DNA from: Saprospiraceae bacterium
GTDB lineage: Bacteria > Bacteroidota > Bacteroidia > Chitinophagales > Saprospiraceae
Length of the DNA: 60,486 nucleotides
Reading direction: 5' to 3'
NCBI GenBank assembly: GCA_020437105.1
Contig: JAGQWR010000038.1
Location: 1-60,486 of the forward strand
Shown: piece after piece, positions 41,837 through 50,667 of the stretch
How positions within the stretch are numbered: the stretch's first letter is position 1
Layout of the letters: each line of letters begins with the position of its first letter
Made by a program: the position numbers and the translations under genes
Notes under the pieces: model-generated
Told to the model about the DNA's origin: nothing
What the model saw: the letters and a program-made list of their open reading frames with translations, nothing else
The model's database searches: none

Positions 41837-41911
41837 CCCCTTTCGGGGAAATCCTTTACGACAAGTAATCGTTCAAATGTTAAAGAAGAGTTTTCTTTAG
41901 CTTTTTTACCC

Positions 41912-41919
41912 TACTTTTC
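41912..41919 (+). promoter_or_regulatory. near-consensus promoter box TACTTTTC
   Basis: A 7/8 match to TAnnTTTG ends 4 bp before the ATG of the hydroxyacid dehydrogenase at 41924, the same short spacing as at folK and marR. Confidence 0.3.
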
Positions 41920-41923
41920 GGTC

Positions 41924-42892
41924 ATGGGAAAACTCTTGCAAGCAGTTGTACTGGACGGTTATACACTCAACCCGGGTGACCTGGATTGGAAGCCATTAGA
42001 ATCGACCGTAAACCTGACTGTTTTTGATCGAACGCCAGCACATCAAGTTATTGAACGTGCGGCTCCTGCAGATATCATCATACTTAATAAGGTTCGGATA
42101 GGCGAAGCAGAATTAAAGCAGTTGCCTGATTTAAAGGCCATCTTCATTCTGGCTACCGGTTATGATAATGTGGACATTAAAGCGGCCGCCAAGCGTCATA
42201 TTCCCGTACATAATGTATCGGGATATAGCACAGAATCAGTGGCACAGCATGTTTTTGCCCTGATCTTTGCCCTGACAAACAAGGTAGAGTTACACCATCA
42301 AAGTGTACAAGCCGGAAAATGGTCGCAATCCCCTGATTTTTCCTATACCCTGGCACCTATTCCGGAGCTCGCCGGCAAAAAACTGGGCATCCTGGGATTC
42401 GGGAAAATTGGTAAACGGGTAGCAGAGATCGGACAGGCTTTCGAGATGGAAATTCTGGTTACCCGCCGGAGTCTGCGCCACGACCGGATTCCCGGAGTCA
42501 ACTTTGTGGATCAGCAGGAATTATTCGCTCAAAGCGATATATTAAGTCTGCATATCCCCTTGACTGATCAAACGAATGGTATTGTAAATAAAGCCAACCT
42601 GGGCACCATGAAAAAAGGTGCCATCCTGATCAATACAGGTCGGGGCGGATTAATTATTGACCAGGATCTAAAGGAAGCATTGGAAAGCGGACAAATTGCC
42701 GGCGCAGCACTGGATGTACTCCGGGAGGAGCCTCCTGCAGTGGATCACATATTATTAGGTGTTGCCAATTGCCTGATCACGCCTCATATCGCCTGGGCAG
42801 GATTTGCTTCGCGGAAGCGCCTGTTGGAAGAAACAGCTATTAATATTAGCGCCTATTTAAAAGGTACGCCGAGGAATCAGGTTAACGAATAG
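41924..42892 (+). CDS. D-2-hydroxyacid dehydrogenase, NAD-binding
   Basis: A 322-residue enzyme of the glycerate/phosphoglycerate dehydrogenase family. The NAD motif is GILGFGKIGKRVAEIG (about 150-165), the substrate Arg lies in INTGRGGLIID, the Glu in DVLREEPP and the catalytic His in LITPHIAWAG. The most likely substrate is hydroxypyruvate or glyoxylate, judging by overall resemblance to glycerate dehydrogenases; this is not certain. It stands alone between repeat-bearing gaps. Confidence 0.9.
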   Translation: MGKLLQAVVLDGYTLNPGDLDWKPLESTVNLTVFDRTPAHQVIERAAPADIIILNKVRIGEAELKQLPDLKAIFILATGYDNVDIKAAAKRHIPVHNVSGYSTESVAQHVFALIFALTNKVELHHQSVQAGKWSQSPDFSYTLAPIPELAGKKLGILGFGKIGKRVAEIGQAFEMEILVTRRSLRHDRIPGVNFVDQQELFAQSDILSLHIPLTDQTNGIVNKANLGTMKKGAILINTGRGGLIIDQDLKEALESGQIAGAALDVLREEPPAVDHILLGVANCLITPHIAWAGFASRKRLLEETAINISAYLKGTPRNQVNE

Positions 42893-42922
42893 TCTGTTTT
42901 ATTCTTGGAAAAAACATGTGTC

Positions 42923-43119
42923 ACCCCGACGGGGTTTAGATTTTGATTTGGGTTATTGCCTACAAAGATTTATCTCCTACGGAGATGGGGTTCGTGTTTT
43001 TAAACAACTTCATAACGCTACACATACAACACCAGAGTTAAGGATTAACTTTTTGCTCCAGCGGAGCAATCTCTTTGTAGCATTTCAAATTGACAGCTTT
43101 TCTAAAGCTCCGTAGGAGC
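42923..43119. repeat. cluster of four short palindromes, three with a CTCC-N3-GGAG core
   Basis: In the gap after the dehydrogenase gene: ACCCCGACGGGGT (42923-42935, the related G/C form), ATCTCC-TAC-GGAGAT (42972-42986), TTGCTCC-AGC-GGAGCAA (43053-43069) and GCTCC-GTA-GGAGC (43107-43119). The last three are perfect, with three-base loops and a shared CTCC/GGAG core but different flanks, so they are separate copies of a palindrome family and not one duplication. No gene is credible here. Confidence 0.85.
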
Positions 43120-43155
43120 GGCACCTTTCCTTAGACAGTGGGTCCATACAACAGC

Positions 43156-43187
43156 AAATCGGTACCGAATTGCTTCGATACCGATTT
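43156..43187. terminator. long hairpin between convergent genes
   Basis: AAATCGGTA pairs with TACCGATTT and, after one mismatch, CGAA pairs with TTCG around TTGC: 13 pairs in all. It lies between the dehydrogenase gene (plus) and the BON-LysM gene (minus) and is probably a shared terminator, although T runs are weak. Confidence 0.55.
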
Positions 43188-43310
43188 ACAGTTTAAGATC
43201 TGCCATCGCAAATTGCCTCTTATTAAAGTAGGCTCAAAATTCAGGATGACTTATGTTTGTGGTTATAAATGCAGTAGGATTTCAGAAACTTACCCAGCTG
43301 CACATGTCAT

Positions 43311-43823
43311 TTACGCCAATGGCAAAAATGGAACATCAGCCATAACCGGAATGCGAAGCATTTGTCCTGGATAAATTTTATCCGGATCACTTAACATAGG
43401 TTTGTTTGCTTCAAAAATGGCCGGATAATGTTTCCAGGAACCATAATGCGTTTTGGAAATAGCAGACAGCGTATCTCCTTTTTTAACTTCGTGAAAACGA
43501 GATTCCGGTTCAGGAATAACAACTGACAAGCGATCGTCAACAGAAGAAATTCCGTAAACATTACCTAATGCCAAGACAACTTTTTCGCGGTTAGCCTGCG
43601 AATCTACCTCACCATATACTGTCACCTGCTCACCGACCAGATCCAGGGAAAGGTCAGTAACCTCCAGACCAAGATCAGAAAGAGCTCCGCGAAGAAGCAT
43701 GATTTTTTGTTGACGTAAAGCTGCTTCCACCTCCGGGCTCGGAGCAGTTGGAGTAGCTGGTTCTGCCTCTTTTCGGTCAAACAAGCGTGCGCCTGCGCCT
43801 TTCAGGAAGGAGAATAATCCCAT
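43311..43823 (-). CDS. BON and LysM domain protein (Kbp/YgaU-like)
   Basis: A 170-residue protein with no signal peptide. It has a BON domain (about 40-105, LDLVGEQVTVYGEVDS and VYGISSVDDRLSV) and a C-terminal LysM domain (about 112-162, FHEVKKGDTLSAISKTHYG and PDKIYPGQMLRIP). This is the layout of E. coli Kbp, a cytoplasmic potassium-binding protein; LysM otherwise binds peptidoglycan. The extra N-terminus (about 1-35) is charged and proline-rich. It is divergent from secDF. Confidence 0.88.
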   Translation of the reverse strand: MGLFSFLKGAGARLFDRKEAEPATPTAPSPEVEAALRQQKIMLLRGALSDLGLEVTDLSLDLVGEQVTVYGEVDSQANREKVVLALGNVYGISSVDDRLSVVIPEPESRFHEVKKGDTLSAISKTHYGSWKHYPAIFEANKPMLSDPDKIYPGQMLRIPVMADVPFLPLA

Positions 43824-44212
43824 AATTGACTAAAATTTAGTGGTTTTTAAAAGGGCTCTTTAAAGCCTGAATTACAATACGTCCTATAAGACGCAAAACT
43901 TGCTCCAAAGGTACATATTTTTGTCGTGCATCTGTGAAAGCACCTTGGAAAAGTGCCCTATACTTTGAAATTCAGAGGAGTATGAAGGGCAGAATCTTAG
44001 AGACATAATATTCTACTAATAAGGGTGTAAATTGACCAAAAGGCTTATATTTGCCCAGTTTTTCCAAAAGGAAAACAATTTTGCCGGGGAATTGCTGTGG
44101 GAGCAACTCCAATTCGGCGCAGCCGAAAACCTATGGTTTGTGATCCAAAATAGGCTTCAAATCAGCTGGTTTCCGGTTTAACGCATTTTCAAATTTTTTA
44201 AATTTTTTCAAC
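43824..44212. promoter_or_regulatory. 389-bp divergent region before secDF, with promoter box and leader hairpins
   Basis: No gene is seen. TATATTTG (44046-44053) matches TAnnTTTG and would give secDF a leader of about 155 nt. In that leader GAATTG pairs with CAATTC around a 16-base loop (about 44089-44116), and TTCGGC-GCA-GCCGAA forms a second hairpin (about 44114-44128). Whether these affect secDF expression is unknown. Confidence 0.4.
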
Positions 44213-47200
44213 ATGCAAGGGAAAGGTATCGTAAAGTTCTTTCTCGTGATCATGACGATCGTATGTGTGGTGCAGTACCTGTTTATTCTTCCTACCATGA
44301 AGGTGGAGAAAAAAGCAGAAGAATATGCCAAATCATACGCGCAGAACTATCCCGAGGAAGAGCAGCCAGACCAACTAAAGTCTGCTCGAACAGCCTATCT
44401 GGATTCTATGTCCAGATCTGTGGTATTTAGCATACCACTTATTAAAGATTACACGTATCAGGATCTGAAATCACAACAACTCGCACTTGGGCTTGACCTC
44501 AAGGGTGGTATGAGTGTTGTTTTACAAGTTGACCTGCGTGAATTTATACGAGCACTGGCTAATGACAGTACCGACCCCACGTTTGAAAATGCGTTGAACC
44601 AAGCAACAGCATCCCTAAAAGATGCTCAATCAGATTATATTACGCTTTTCGCCCGCGCCTGGCAAGATCTGGCAGAAGGAAAAAAGATGTCTAAACTGTT
44701 TCAGCAAAACGAATCGCTGCGGGAAGACATCAATGCCAATACTTCTGATGGAGACGTAACCCGTATCCTGCGTGATCGCGCTAATGAGACTGTACAGCTG
44801 ACTTACAAACGCCTGAAAGAGCGTATTGATAAATTGGGTGTTTCTCAACCAAACGTATCTTTGGATGAAGCGCGTGACCTTATTATCGTTGACCTTCCGG
44901 GAATTGATAATCCGGAACGTGCGCGTGCTTTCCTTGTTTCTACTGCCAAACTGGAGTTCTGGGATACTTACCGGATCAGCGATCCGGGTATAGCTGCAGC
45001 TTTTGCCGCAGCCGACCAGAAATTAGCAGCTCAGGACGCCGGAACAGACACAGAAACAAGCTTCACCCTTGACACGCTATATGTCACGGATGCATTGGGT
45101 AACGTGGATTCCACTCAGATCGAGCGGGTTGACACGGTACGTACTACACCGGCTGACCTGGGTCAATACGGACCACTCTTTGAGCGTTTGGCACTGAATA
45201 CTCAAAACGGGTTTAGCCCCGCTGTAATGGGTACTGCCAAGCGGAATCAAAAGGACGCCATACTCAACATGCTGAGACGGCCTGACATTAAAAGCCTGTT
45301 TCCACCTGATGCCGGCTTCCGCTGGTCAAAAGATGCGATAGATGTTGATGATCCAAACGATCCATTAGCGGAAACCTTCAGCTTATACCTGATCAAAATG
45401 CCGGGTGGTAAAGATAAACCCCTTCTGGAAGGTGGTTCTATCGTAAGCACCAACGCATCTCCGGATACACAAACCGGCGAAATGCAGGTAACCCTTCGTA
45501 TGGATCAGGCTGGTAGCCGTATTTGGGGACAAATGACCCAACGGGCATATCAGGACGGAAACCGCGAAGTAGCGATCACGCTCGATGATGAAATCGCTTC
45601 TGCTCCACGGGTAATCAATCCGATCCTGGGTGGAAATACCTCCATTACCGGAAGCTTCTCTACACAGGAGGCCAATGACTTGGCAGGCATTCTGGAAATC
45701 GGTAAACTCCCTGCCAAAACGTCCATCATCCAGGAAAGCCTGGTTGGTCCGACTTTGGGAGCAGAGAATATTAGCAATTCCATTCGGGCCATGATTTTCG
45801 GGGTACTCCTCGTATTACTTTTCATGATCCTGTACTATGGTACTGCGGGTGTGGTTTCGATCATCGCCCTGTTTATGAACGTATTCTTCATCCTGGGTGC
45901 ACTGGCTTCCATCGGTACGGTACTTACCCTCCCCGGTATTGCCGGTATCGTATTGACGATTGGTATGGCGGTTGATGCCAACGTAATCATCTACGAACGG
46001 ATCCGGGAAGAATTACGCGATGGCAAATCTTTGCGAAGTGCCATTTCAGATGGTTTCTCCAACTCCTATTCTGCGATCATTGATGCCAACGTTACCACGA
46101 TTCTGACGGCCATTATCCTGGCTGTTTTCGGACTGGGCCCAATCAAAGGCTTTGCCGTTGTATTGATCGTTGGTGTGCTTTCTTCCCTCTTTACAGCCGT
46201 ATTGTTGGGTCGTTTGATCATTGACTGGTGGGTAGGTAAAGGCCGCGATTTAAGTTTCTGGACTGGTATATCCAAAGACGCTTTTGCGAATCTTAATATT
46301 GACTGGCTGGGTAAACGCCGGATCGCATATACCATTTCAGGCCTTATTATCCTGGCTGGTATCGGATCTTTCTTCGTCCGTGGTTTTGACCTGGGTGTTG
46401 ACTTCAAGGGTGGCTACAGCTACAATATTGAATTCACCCAAGACGTGTCTGCCGACCAGCTTCGGGAAAGCCTGACTGCTGTGTTTGATGGTGCTCCAAC
46501 CGTTAAAGCAGTTGATACAGAAAACACTTTTGGCGTAGTTACTTCCTACAACATTGATAGCGAAGACCCAAATGCAGATTCACTGGTTATGGTGAAATTG
46601 CATGAAGGTGTGAATAGCATGCTGGGTGGTAATATTTCTTACGAAAAATTCCGGAAGACCGATTCGCAGGGAGTTACCCACGTTACTTCTTCTACGAAAG
46701 TAGGTCCGACTATTGCGGATGACATCAAATCCAGCGCCTGGGAAGCAACCGTATTTGCGCTCTTGCTGATCTTCTTCTATATCTTTATTCGATTCAGCAA
46801 ATGGCAATACTCTCTTGGAGCGGTTACGGCCTTGTTCCATGACGTACTGATCGTATTGAGCGTATTCACACTCCTGCACGGCATCCTGCCTTTTGCAATG
46901 GAAGTGGATCAGGCCTTCATCGCAGCATTGCTCTCGGTGATCGGTTATTCGATAAATGATACGGTGGTTGTATTTGACCGGATTCGGGAATTCTCGAATC
47001 TATATACCGGCAAATCGAAGGAAGATATTATCAACATGGCGGTAAACAGCACGGTAAGCCGGACGGTTATTACCTCGCTTACTACCCTCTTTGTTGTACT
47101 GGTACTCTTTATCTTCGGTGGAGGAAGTATTAAAGGTTTTGCCTTTGCCTTCCTCGTTGGTATCGTAGTGGGTACTTACTCTTCCATCTTTATTGCTACA

Positions 47201-47293
47201 CCGGTAATGTCTGACCTTACCGGCACGATTGATGCAAAACCTACAACTGATAAAAAAGGCGGTTTCTCCCGTGCGGCTACCAAAGCTAAATAA
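44213..47293 (+). CDS. secDF: protein translocase subunit SecDF, fused
   Basis: A 1026-residue fusion of SecD and SecF, which use the proton gradient to pull exported proteins through SecYEG. SecD part: N-terminal helix (about 5-25), LALGLDLKGGMSVV (about 91-104), a periplasmic P1 region enlarged by family-specific inserts, VAITLDDEIASAPRV, and a block of membrane helices (about 520-690, with GMAVDANVIIYERIREE). SecF part: FDLGVDFKGGYSYN (about 725), then helices ending with GYSINDTVVVFDRIREF. All key motifs are intact. The fused form is usual in Bacteroidota. It supplies the Sec step for all T9SS cargo in this window. Confidence 0.96.
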   Translation: MQGKGIVKFFLVIMTIVCVVQYLFILPTMKVEKKAEEYAKSYAQNYPEEEQPDQLKSARTAYLDSMSRSVVFSIPLIKDYTYQDLKSQQLALGLDLKGGMSVVLQVDLREFIRALANDSTDPTFENALNQATASLKDAQSDYITLFARAWQDLAEGKKMSKLFQQNESLREDINANTSDGDVTRILRDRANETVQLTYKRLKERIDKLGVSQPNVSLDEARDLIIVDLPGIDNPERARAFLVSTAKLEFWDTYRISDPGIAAAFAAADQKLAAQDAGTDTETSFTLDTLYVTDALGNVDSTQIERVDTVRTTPADLGQYGPLFERLALNTQNGFSPAVMGTAKRNQKDAILNMLRRPDIKSLFPPDAGFRWSKDAIDVDDPNDPLAETFSLYLIKMPGGKDKPLLEGGSIVSTNASPDTQTGEMQVTLRMDQAGSRIWGQMTQRAYQDGNREVAITLDDEIASAPRVINPILGGNTSITGSFSTQEANDLAGILEIGKLPAKTSIIQESLVGPTLGAENISNSIRAMIFGVLLVLLFMILYYGTAGVVSIIALFMNVFFILGALASIGTVLTLPGIAGIVLTIGMAVDANVIIYERIREELRDGKSLRSAISDGFSNSYSAIIDANVTTILTAIILAVFGLGPIKGFAVVLIVGVLSSLFTAVLLGRLIIDWWVGKGRDLSFWTGISKDAFANLNIDWLGKRRIAYTISGLIILAGIGSFFVRGFDLGVDFKGGYSYNIEFTQDVSADQLRESLTAVFDGAPTVKAVDTENTFGVVTSYNIDSEDPNADSLVMVKLHEGVNSMLGGNISYEKFRKTDSQGVTHVTSSTKVGPTIADDIKSSAWEATVFALLLIFFYIFIRFSKWQYSLGAVTALFHDVLIVLSVFTLLHGILPFAMEVDQAFIAALLSVIGYSINDTVVVFDRIREFSNLYTGKSKEDIINMAVNSTVSRTVITSLTTLFVVLVLFIFGGGSIKGFAFAFLVGIVVGTYSSIFIATPVMSDLTGTIDAKPTTDKKGGFSRAATKAK

Positions 47294-47312
47294 GAGACCT
47301 GCTTATTGATAT

Positions 47313-47357
47313 AAAAATCCCGGCGATCTGCTTTGATCGTCGGGATTTCTTTTTTTC
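47313..47357 (+). terminator. Rho-independent terminator after secDF
   Basis: AAATCCCGGCGATC pairs with GATCGTCGGGATTT (one mismatch) around TGCTTT, followed by CTTTTTTT, 22 bp after the secDF stop codon. Confidence 0.88.
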
Positions 47358-47473
47358 GGAACTTCCGTCAGGGCTACAACAATTCCTCCGACAACAAAGC
47401 GTCTCCTGAGGCGTTAGAATTTGAGGTAATCTGACTCATCTGATTACACAATCATTTCTAAAAAACATACTGC

Positions 47474-49441
47474 ATGCGCTGGAATCTGATTTTGCTTCTT
47501 TTCGGTCTAATCGCCGGATGTACCTATACCCAGAAAATCCGGGATGGTCGCACTGCTTATGAGCGCCATCAATACCACGAAGCCATTCCGATGCTCGAAA
47601 AAGAATACGGAAAGGAAAAGACCCGGCAGGAAAAAGGCAAAATCGCTTATTTGCTTGGCCGTTCCAATGAGGAAATCACCCGGGACGGAGAAGCTGCCAA
47701 ATGGTACCGCATTGCCTATGACAACAATTATGGGGTCGAGGCACTCCGAGGTTATGCCTATTCGCTTAAGCGCAATGAGCAGTATGAAGATGCAGGCCAG
47801 GCCTTTCGGGAATTAGGACTCGAGATCGGCAGTATCTACGAGTTCCGAAAAGAAATTGAAGCTTGTGAACTGGCTATGGAATGGATGAAATCCCCTTCCC
47901 GGGAATACCTGATCGAGCCGGCCGACTTTAATAGTAGCCGGGCAGATTATGCGCCTGCCCTTTTCGGGAATAATCAACTGGTTTTTAGCTCCGACCGTGC
48001 CGCTGCTACCGGAGAGACCCCCTACTTATGGACCGGTCAGGATTTTTCGGATTTATTCCTGGTGGATCTCAACTCCGGCAACATATCCCCTTTTGATGCA
48101 CAGATAAACACCGAAAACAATGAAGGTACCGCTGTATTTTCTGCCGATGGCTCTGAAATGTTCTTTACCCGTTGCTTTAGCACCGAAAAATTTGAAGATA
48201 ACTACTGCAAACTCATGCTTAGCCAACGGATCGGGAATCAGTGGACTGCCCCCGTCGTATTACCCTTTGTAGAAGAGGAGGTAAACTACGCGCAGCCAGC
48301 GCTGTCGGCCGACGGCAATACACTCTACTTTTCCAGTGATCATCCGGACGGTTGGGGCGGTTTTGACATTTACCAGGTTGACCGGATTCCGGGTGGATGG
48401 GGCGACCCCAAATTGCTGAGCCGAGCTGTAAATACGCCTTTTGATGAGCAGTTTCCGTATATGGATCAGGACACCCTCTATTTTGCCAGTGACGGGCATA
48501 CCGGGATGGGCGGACTGGACATTTACCGGACCTATAAACAATCAGGCGATTATTGGTCTAAAGCGACCAACTTAAAGGCACCTATCAATTCCGGAGCAGA
48601 TGATTTTGGGTTAATATTTCTTCCAAAATCAGATGATCCCGATTTATTGAAAGCCGGGTATTTCTCCTCTTCCCGCAGAGACGGGTCGGGCGGCGATGAT
48701 ATTTACCGCTTTGAAAAAAGGATTCCAGATGAGCCTGCTATTGTCGTAGAACCCGCATCCTATCAGATCTTTCTGGATGTGTATGTGTTGGAGAAAATTT
48801 ATGAAGTAGAGGGTAATCCAAATGCTCCCGTCCTTGGCAGAAAACCCCTGGCCGGCAGTAAATTGCAGGTCTTCCCTAAAAATAAGGAAGATTTCACCCT
48901 GGATAAACCGGGCGAAAACGAGTCCTTCCGTTTAGAATTAGAGCCGGACCAGGAATACCGCTTTTTGGCTACCCGCGACGGCTACATTAGCCGGGAGGGT
49001 TATTTTAGCACTATTGGCATCGGGCAGGATCCCGAAAATCCAATCCAGGAATTTGAGCTGGAAATCGTATTAGACCGGATATTCGCCAATCAGGAAATTG
49101 TACTGGAAAATATCTACTACGACTTTGATCGCTGGGATATCCGGGAAGATGCCCGTCCTACCCTGGATCAGTTAGGCCAGGACCTTCTGTTAAACCCTGA
49201 ATTAAGCATCCAACTGGCTTCTCATACGGATTGCCGGGGTCAGACGCGCTACAATGCCGATCTTTCCCTCAAACGGGCGCAATCAGCCGTAGCTTATCTC
49301 ATTCAGCTGGGTGTTAGTCCGGAGCGTTTAATTGCGCGCGGATTTGGGGAAGAGCAGCCTGCGGTGGACTGTGCTTGTCCGAGGTGTACCGAAGAAGAGC
49401 ACCAGAGCAATCGTAGAACGACGTTTACGATTTTGCAATAG
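47474..49441 (+). CDS. PorE-like OmpA-family lipoprotein: TPR, beta-propeller, CRD-like and OmpA domains
   Basis: A 655-residue lipoprotein (LFGLIAGC, lipidated Cys16). TPR-like helices (about 20-145) are followed by PD40-type propeller blades (about 150-415: NQLVFSSDRAA, SADGNTLYFSSDHPDGWGG, MGGLDIY), a carboxypeptidase-regulatory-like domain (about 430-530) and an OmpA C-terminal domain (about 545-655: YYDFDRWDIREDA, ASHTDCRG with the peptidoglycan-binding Asp, LSLKRAQSAVAYL with the Arg). This four-part order is that of PorE of Porphyromonas gingivalis, which ties the type IX secretion complex to peptidoglycan. Similar proteins exist in several paralogues per genome, so PorE function is likely but not proven. 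A hairpin separates it from secDF. Confidence 0.88.
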   Translation: MRWNLILLLFGLIAGCTYTQKIRDGRTAYERHQYHEAIPMLEKEYGKEKTRQEKGKIAYLLGRSNEEITRDGEAAKWYRIAYDNNYGVEALRGYAYSLKRNEQYEDAGQAFRELGLEIGSIYEFRKEIEACELAMEWMKSPSREYLIEPADFNSSRADYAPALFGNNQLVFSSDRAAATGETPYLWTGQDFSDLFLVDLNSGNISPFDAQINTENNEGTAVFSADGSEMFFTRCFSTEKFEDNYCKLMLSQRIGNQWTAPVVLPFVEEEVNYAQPALSADGNTLYFSSDHPDGWGGFDIYQVDRIPGGWGDPKLLSRAVNTPFDEQFPYMDQDTLYFASDGHTGMGGLDIYRTYKQSGDYWSKATNLKAPINSGADDFGLIFLPKSDDPDLLKAGYFSSSRRDGSGGDDIYRFEKRIPDEPAIVVEPASYQIFLDVYVLEKIYEVEGNPNAPVLGRKPLAGSKLQVFPKNKEDFTLDKPGENESFRLELEPDQEYRFLATRDGYISREGYFSTIGIGQDPENPIQEFELEIVLDRIFANQEIVLENIYYDFDRWDIREDARPTLDQLGQDLLLNPELSIQLASHTDCRGQTRYNADLSLKRAQSAVAYLIQLGVSPERLIARGFGEEQPAVDCACPRCTEEEHQSNRRTTFTILQ

Positions 49442-49559
49442 CTACTGAGTTGAGGGTTGAGGGACTACGTCCAGTTGAGAGTTGAGAGTTGAGCGGTTTA
49501 AAAATTATAATCTGCTACCACCAACTAATCCTGAAAATTCTGATGCTGACATTGATGGG

Positions 49560-49743
49560 CACGCTGGGTCGCGGAGTTTATGCACGCTGGGGCGCGGAGT
49601 TTATGCACGCGGAGGCGCTGGGGTTATGCACGCTGGGGCGCTGGGGTTGTGCACGCGGAGGCGCTGGGGTTGTGCACGCTGGGGCGCGGGGGTTATTCAC
49701 GCGGAGGCGCGGGGGTTATTCACGCTGGGGCGCGGGGGATTTT
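49560..49743. repeat. 23-bp GC-rich tandem array, 8 units
   Basis: Eight units begin at 49560, 49583, 49606, 49629, 49652, 49675, 49698 and 49721 with CACGC. From unit 2 the next bases alternate strictly between TGGGG and GGAGG, so pairs of units make a 46-bp higher-order repeat. Unit ends change in steps (GAGTTTATG, then GGGGTTATG or GGGGTTGTG, then GGGGTTATT). The array is free of stops in all plus frames, which creates three overlapping false reading frames. Just before it (49441-49500) lie GTTGAGA-type short repeats. Confidence 0.93.
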
Positions 49744-49779
49744 AAAATTCAGCATTCAGCATTATTTTTAATGCTTTAG

Positions 49780-50241
49780 TTAACGTACAAATAAGCGTTT
49801 ATCAAACACAAAAGGCTCCACCGATTCCAGTCTGATCTGGGAAGCATCAGGATGCCGGGGATTGACTAATATATTTGCCTCGCCGCCCACAATAGCGGAG
49901 GGAACACGCATGATGACAGCGTGCTGTTCGCGAACAAATAAATCGCCAAGTTTTTTGGTGGAAGGAGGATGTGGAAAAAGCCGCCAGTCATCCGGCAGAT
50001 CTTCGGCTTTGTATTCTAGTATATTAAGGGTATCCGGGATATAAATGGAGAGGAGCATATAATCTTCAGGGATAATGCCCAAAGGAGTATGCACGGCGAT
50101 TTCGGCTGTGCAAAGTGCCCGGTTTTCTGCCGAATACAACATAGGTATTCCACGGCTGTTCCAACGGCCACCACTTATTTCGGCGCCGCGACCAGAAAGG
50201 TCATCCTTAAACATGGACTTACACAAACGGAATACAATCAT
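49780..50241 (-). CDS. RES-domain toxin (NAD+-degrading), toxin of a RES/Xre pair
   Basis: A 153-residue RES-family protein: the first conserved Arg in MIVFRLCKS, then GGRWNSRGIPMLYSAENRALC and the following TAEIAVH, and the late PSAIVGGEANILVNPRHPD with its conserved Ser-rich turn. RES toxins (MbcT, Res) break down NAD+ by phosphorolysis or hydrolysis and stop growth until the antitoxin is restored. The gene starts inside the antitoxin stop (4-bp ATGA overlap), the standard coupling. Length is full and no key residue looks lost. Confidence 0.93.
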   Translation of the reverse strand: MIVFRLCKSMFKDDLSGRGAEISGGRWNSRGIPMLYSAENRALCTAEIAVHTPLGIIPEDYMLLSIYIPDTLNILEYKAEDLPDDWRLFPHPPSTKKLGDLFVREQHAVIMRVPSAIVGGEANILVNPRHPDASQIRLESVEPFVFDKRLFVR

Positions 50242-50666
50242 GCTAAAACCCCGTGCTCAATACGGGTAAGTTCATCCTTTAGTAACTCAATACCGAAGGT
50301 GCTATCGAGCAACTCAATTGGACAAACTCCCCCTAATGCCAGGTTGCGACTTCCCATCCAGGACTCAAAATAGCCAGCCTTCCCGAAAACGTTAATCCCC
50401 ATCTGCATGACCTGTACGATCCGAAGAATACGCTCTGTTTGCAAGGGCTCAAATACCTTTTGCTCCTTGCGGTAGCGCTCCAGGGTGCGTTTGGATACAT
50501 GCAAAAACCCGGACCAGTCTTGTAAACTGAAGGAAGCATTTTCCAGAATTCTTTCAAATTCCAGAAAAGGAATGCCTCTCCGGGTCAGGGAAATTAAATC
50601 AAACGGTTTCTCAAATATGTCCGTCGGTATGCCGCTACCAATGGTGGCTTTGCTTGTTTTTCTCAT
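50238..50666 (-). CDS. Xre/MbcA/ParS-type antitoxin
   Basis: The preferred start is ATG 50666 (142 aa, MRKTSKATIG); ATG 50684 adds six residues. The middle part has a helix-turn-helix-like region (FSLQDWSGFLHVSKRTLERYR), and the C-terminal part is the DUF2384 toxin-binding domain (GYFESWMGSRNLALGGVCP, followed by IELLDSTFGIELLKDEL). It neutralises the RES toxin encoded next and probably represses the operon. The shorter start is preferred because a long inverted repeat, the likely operator, spans the longer start codon. Confidence 0.92.
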   Translation of the reverse strand: MRKTSKATIGSGIPTDIFEKPFDLISLTRRGIPFLEFERILENASFSLQDWSGFLHVSKRTLERYRKEQKVFEPLQTERILRIVQVMQMGINVFGKAGYFESWMGSRNLALGGVCPIELLDSTFGIELLKDELTRIEHGVLA

Positions 50667-50667
50667 G

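Noticed and set aside
42918..43115. 65-codon frame in the palindrome cluster
   Set aside because: It is composed of intergenic palindromes and has no homologous look or start signal.
49560..49743. Possible CRISPR array
   Set aside because: Units are contiguous with no unique spacers, and no cas genes are present.
49482..49779. Three overlapping plus-strand frames in the 23-bp array
   Set aside because: The unit has no stop in any frame and 23 is not a multiple of 3, so all three frames give the same kind of repeated peptide by chance.
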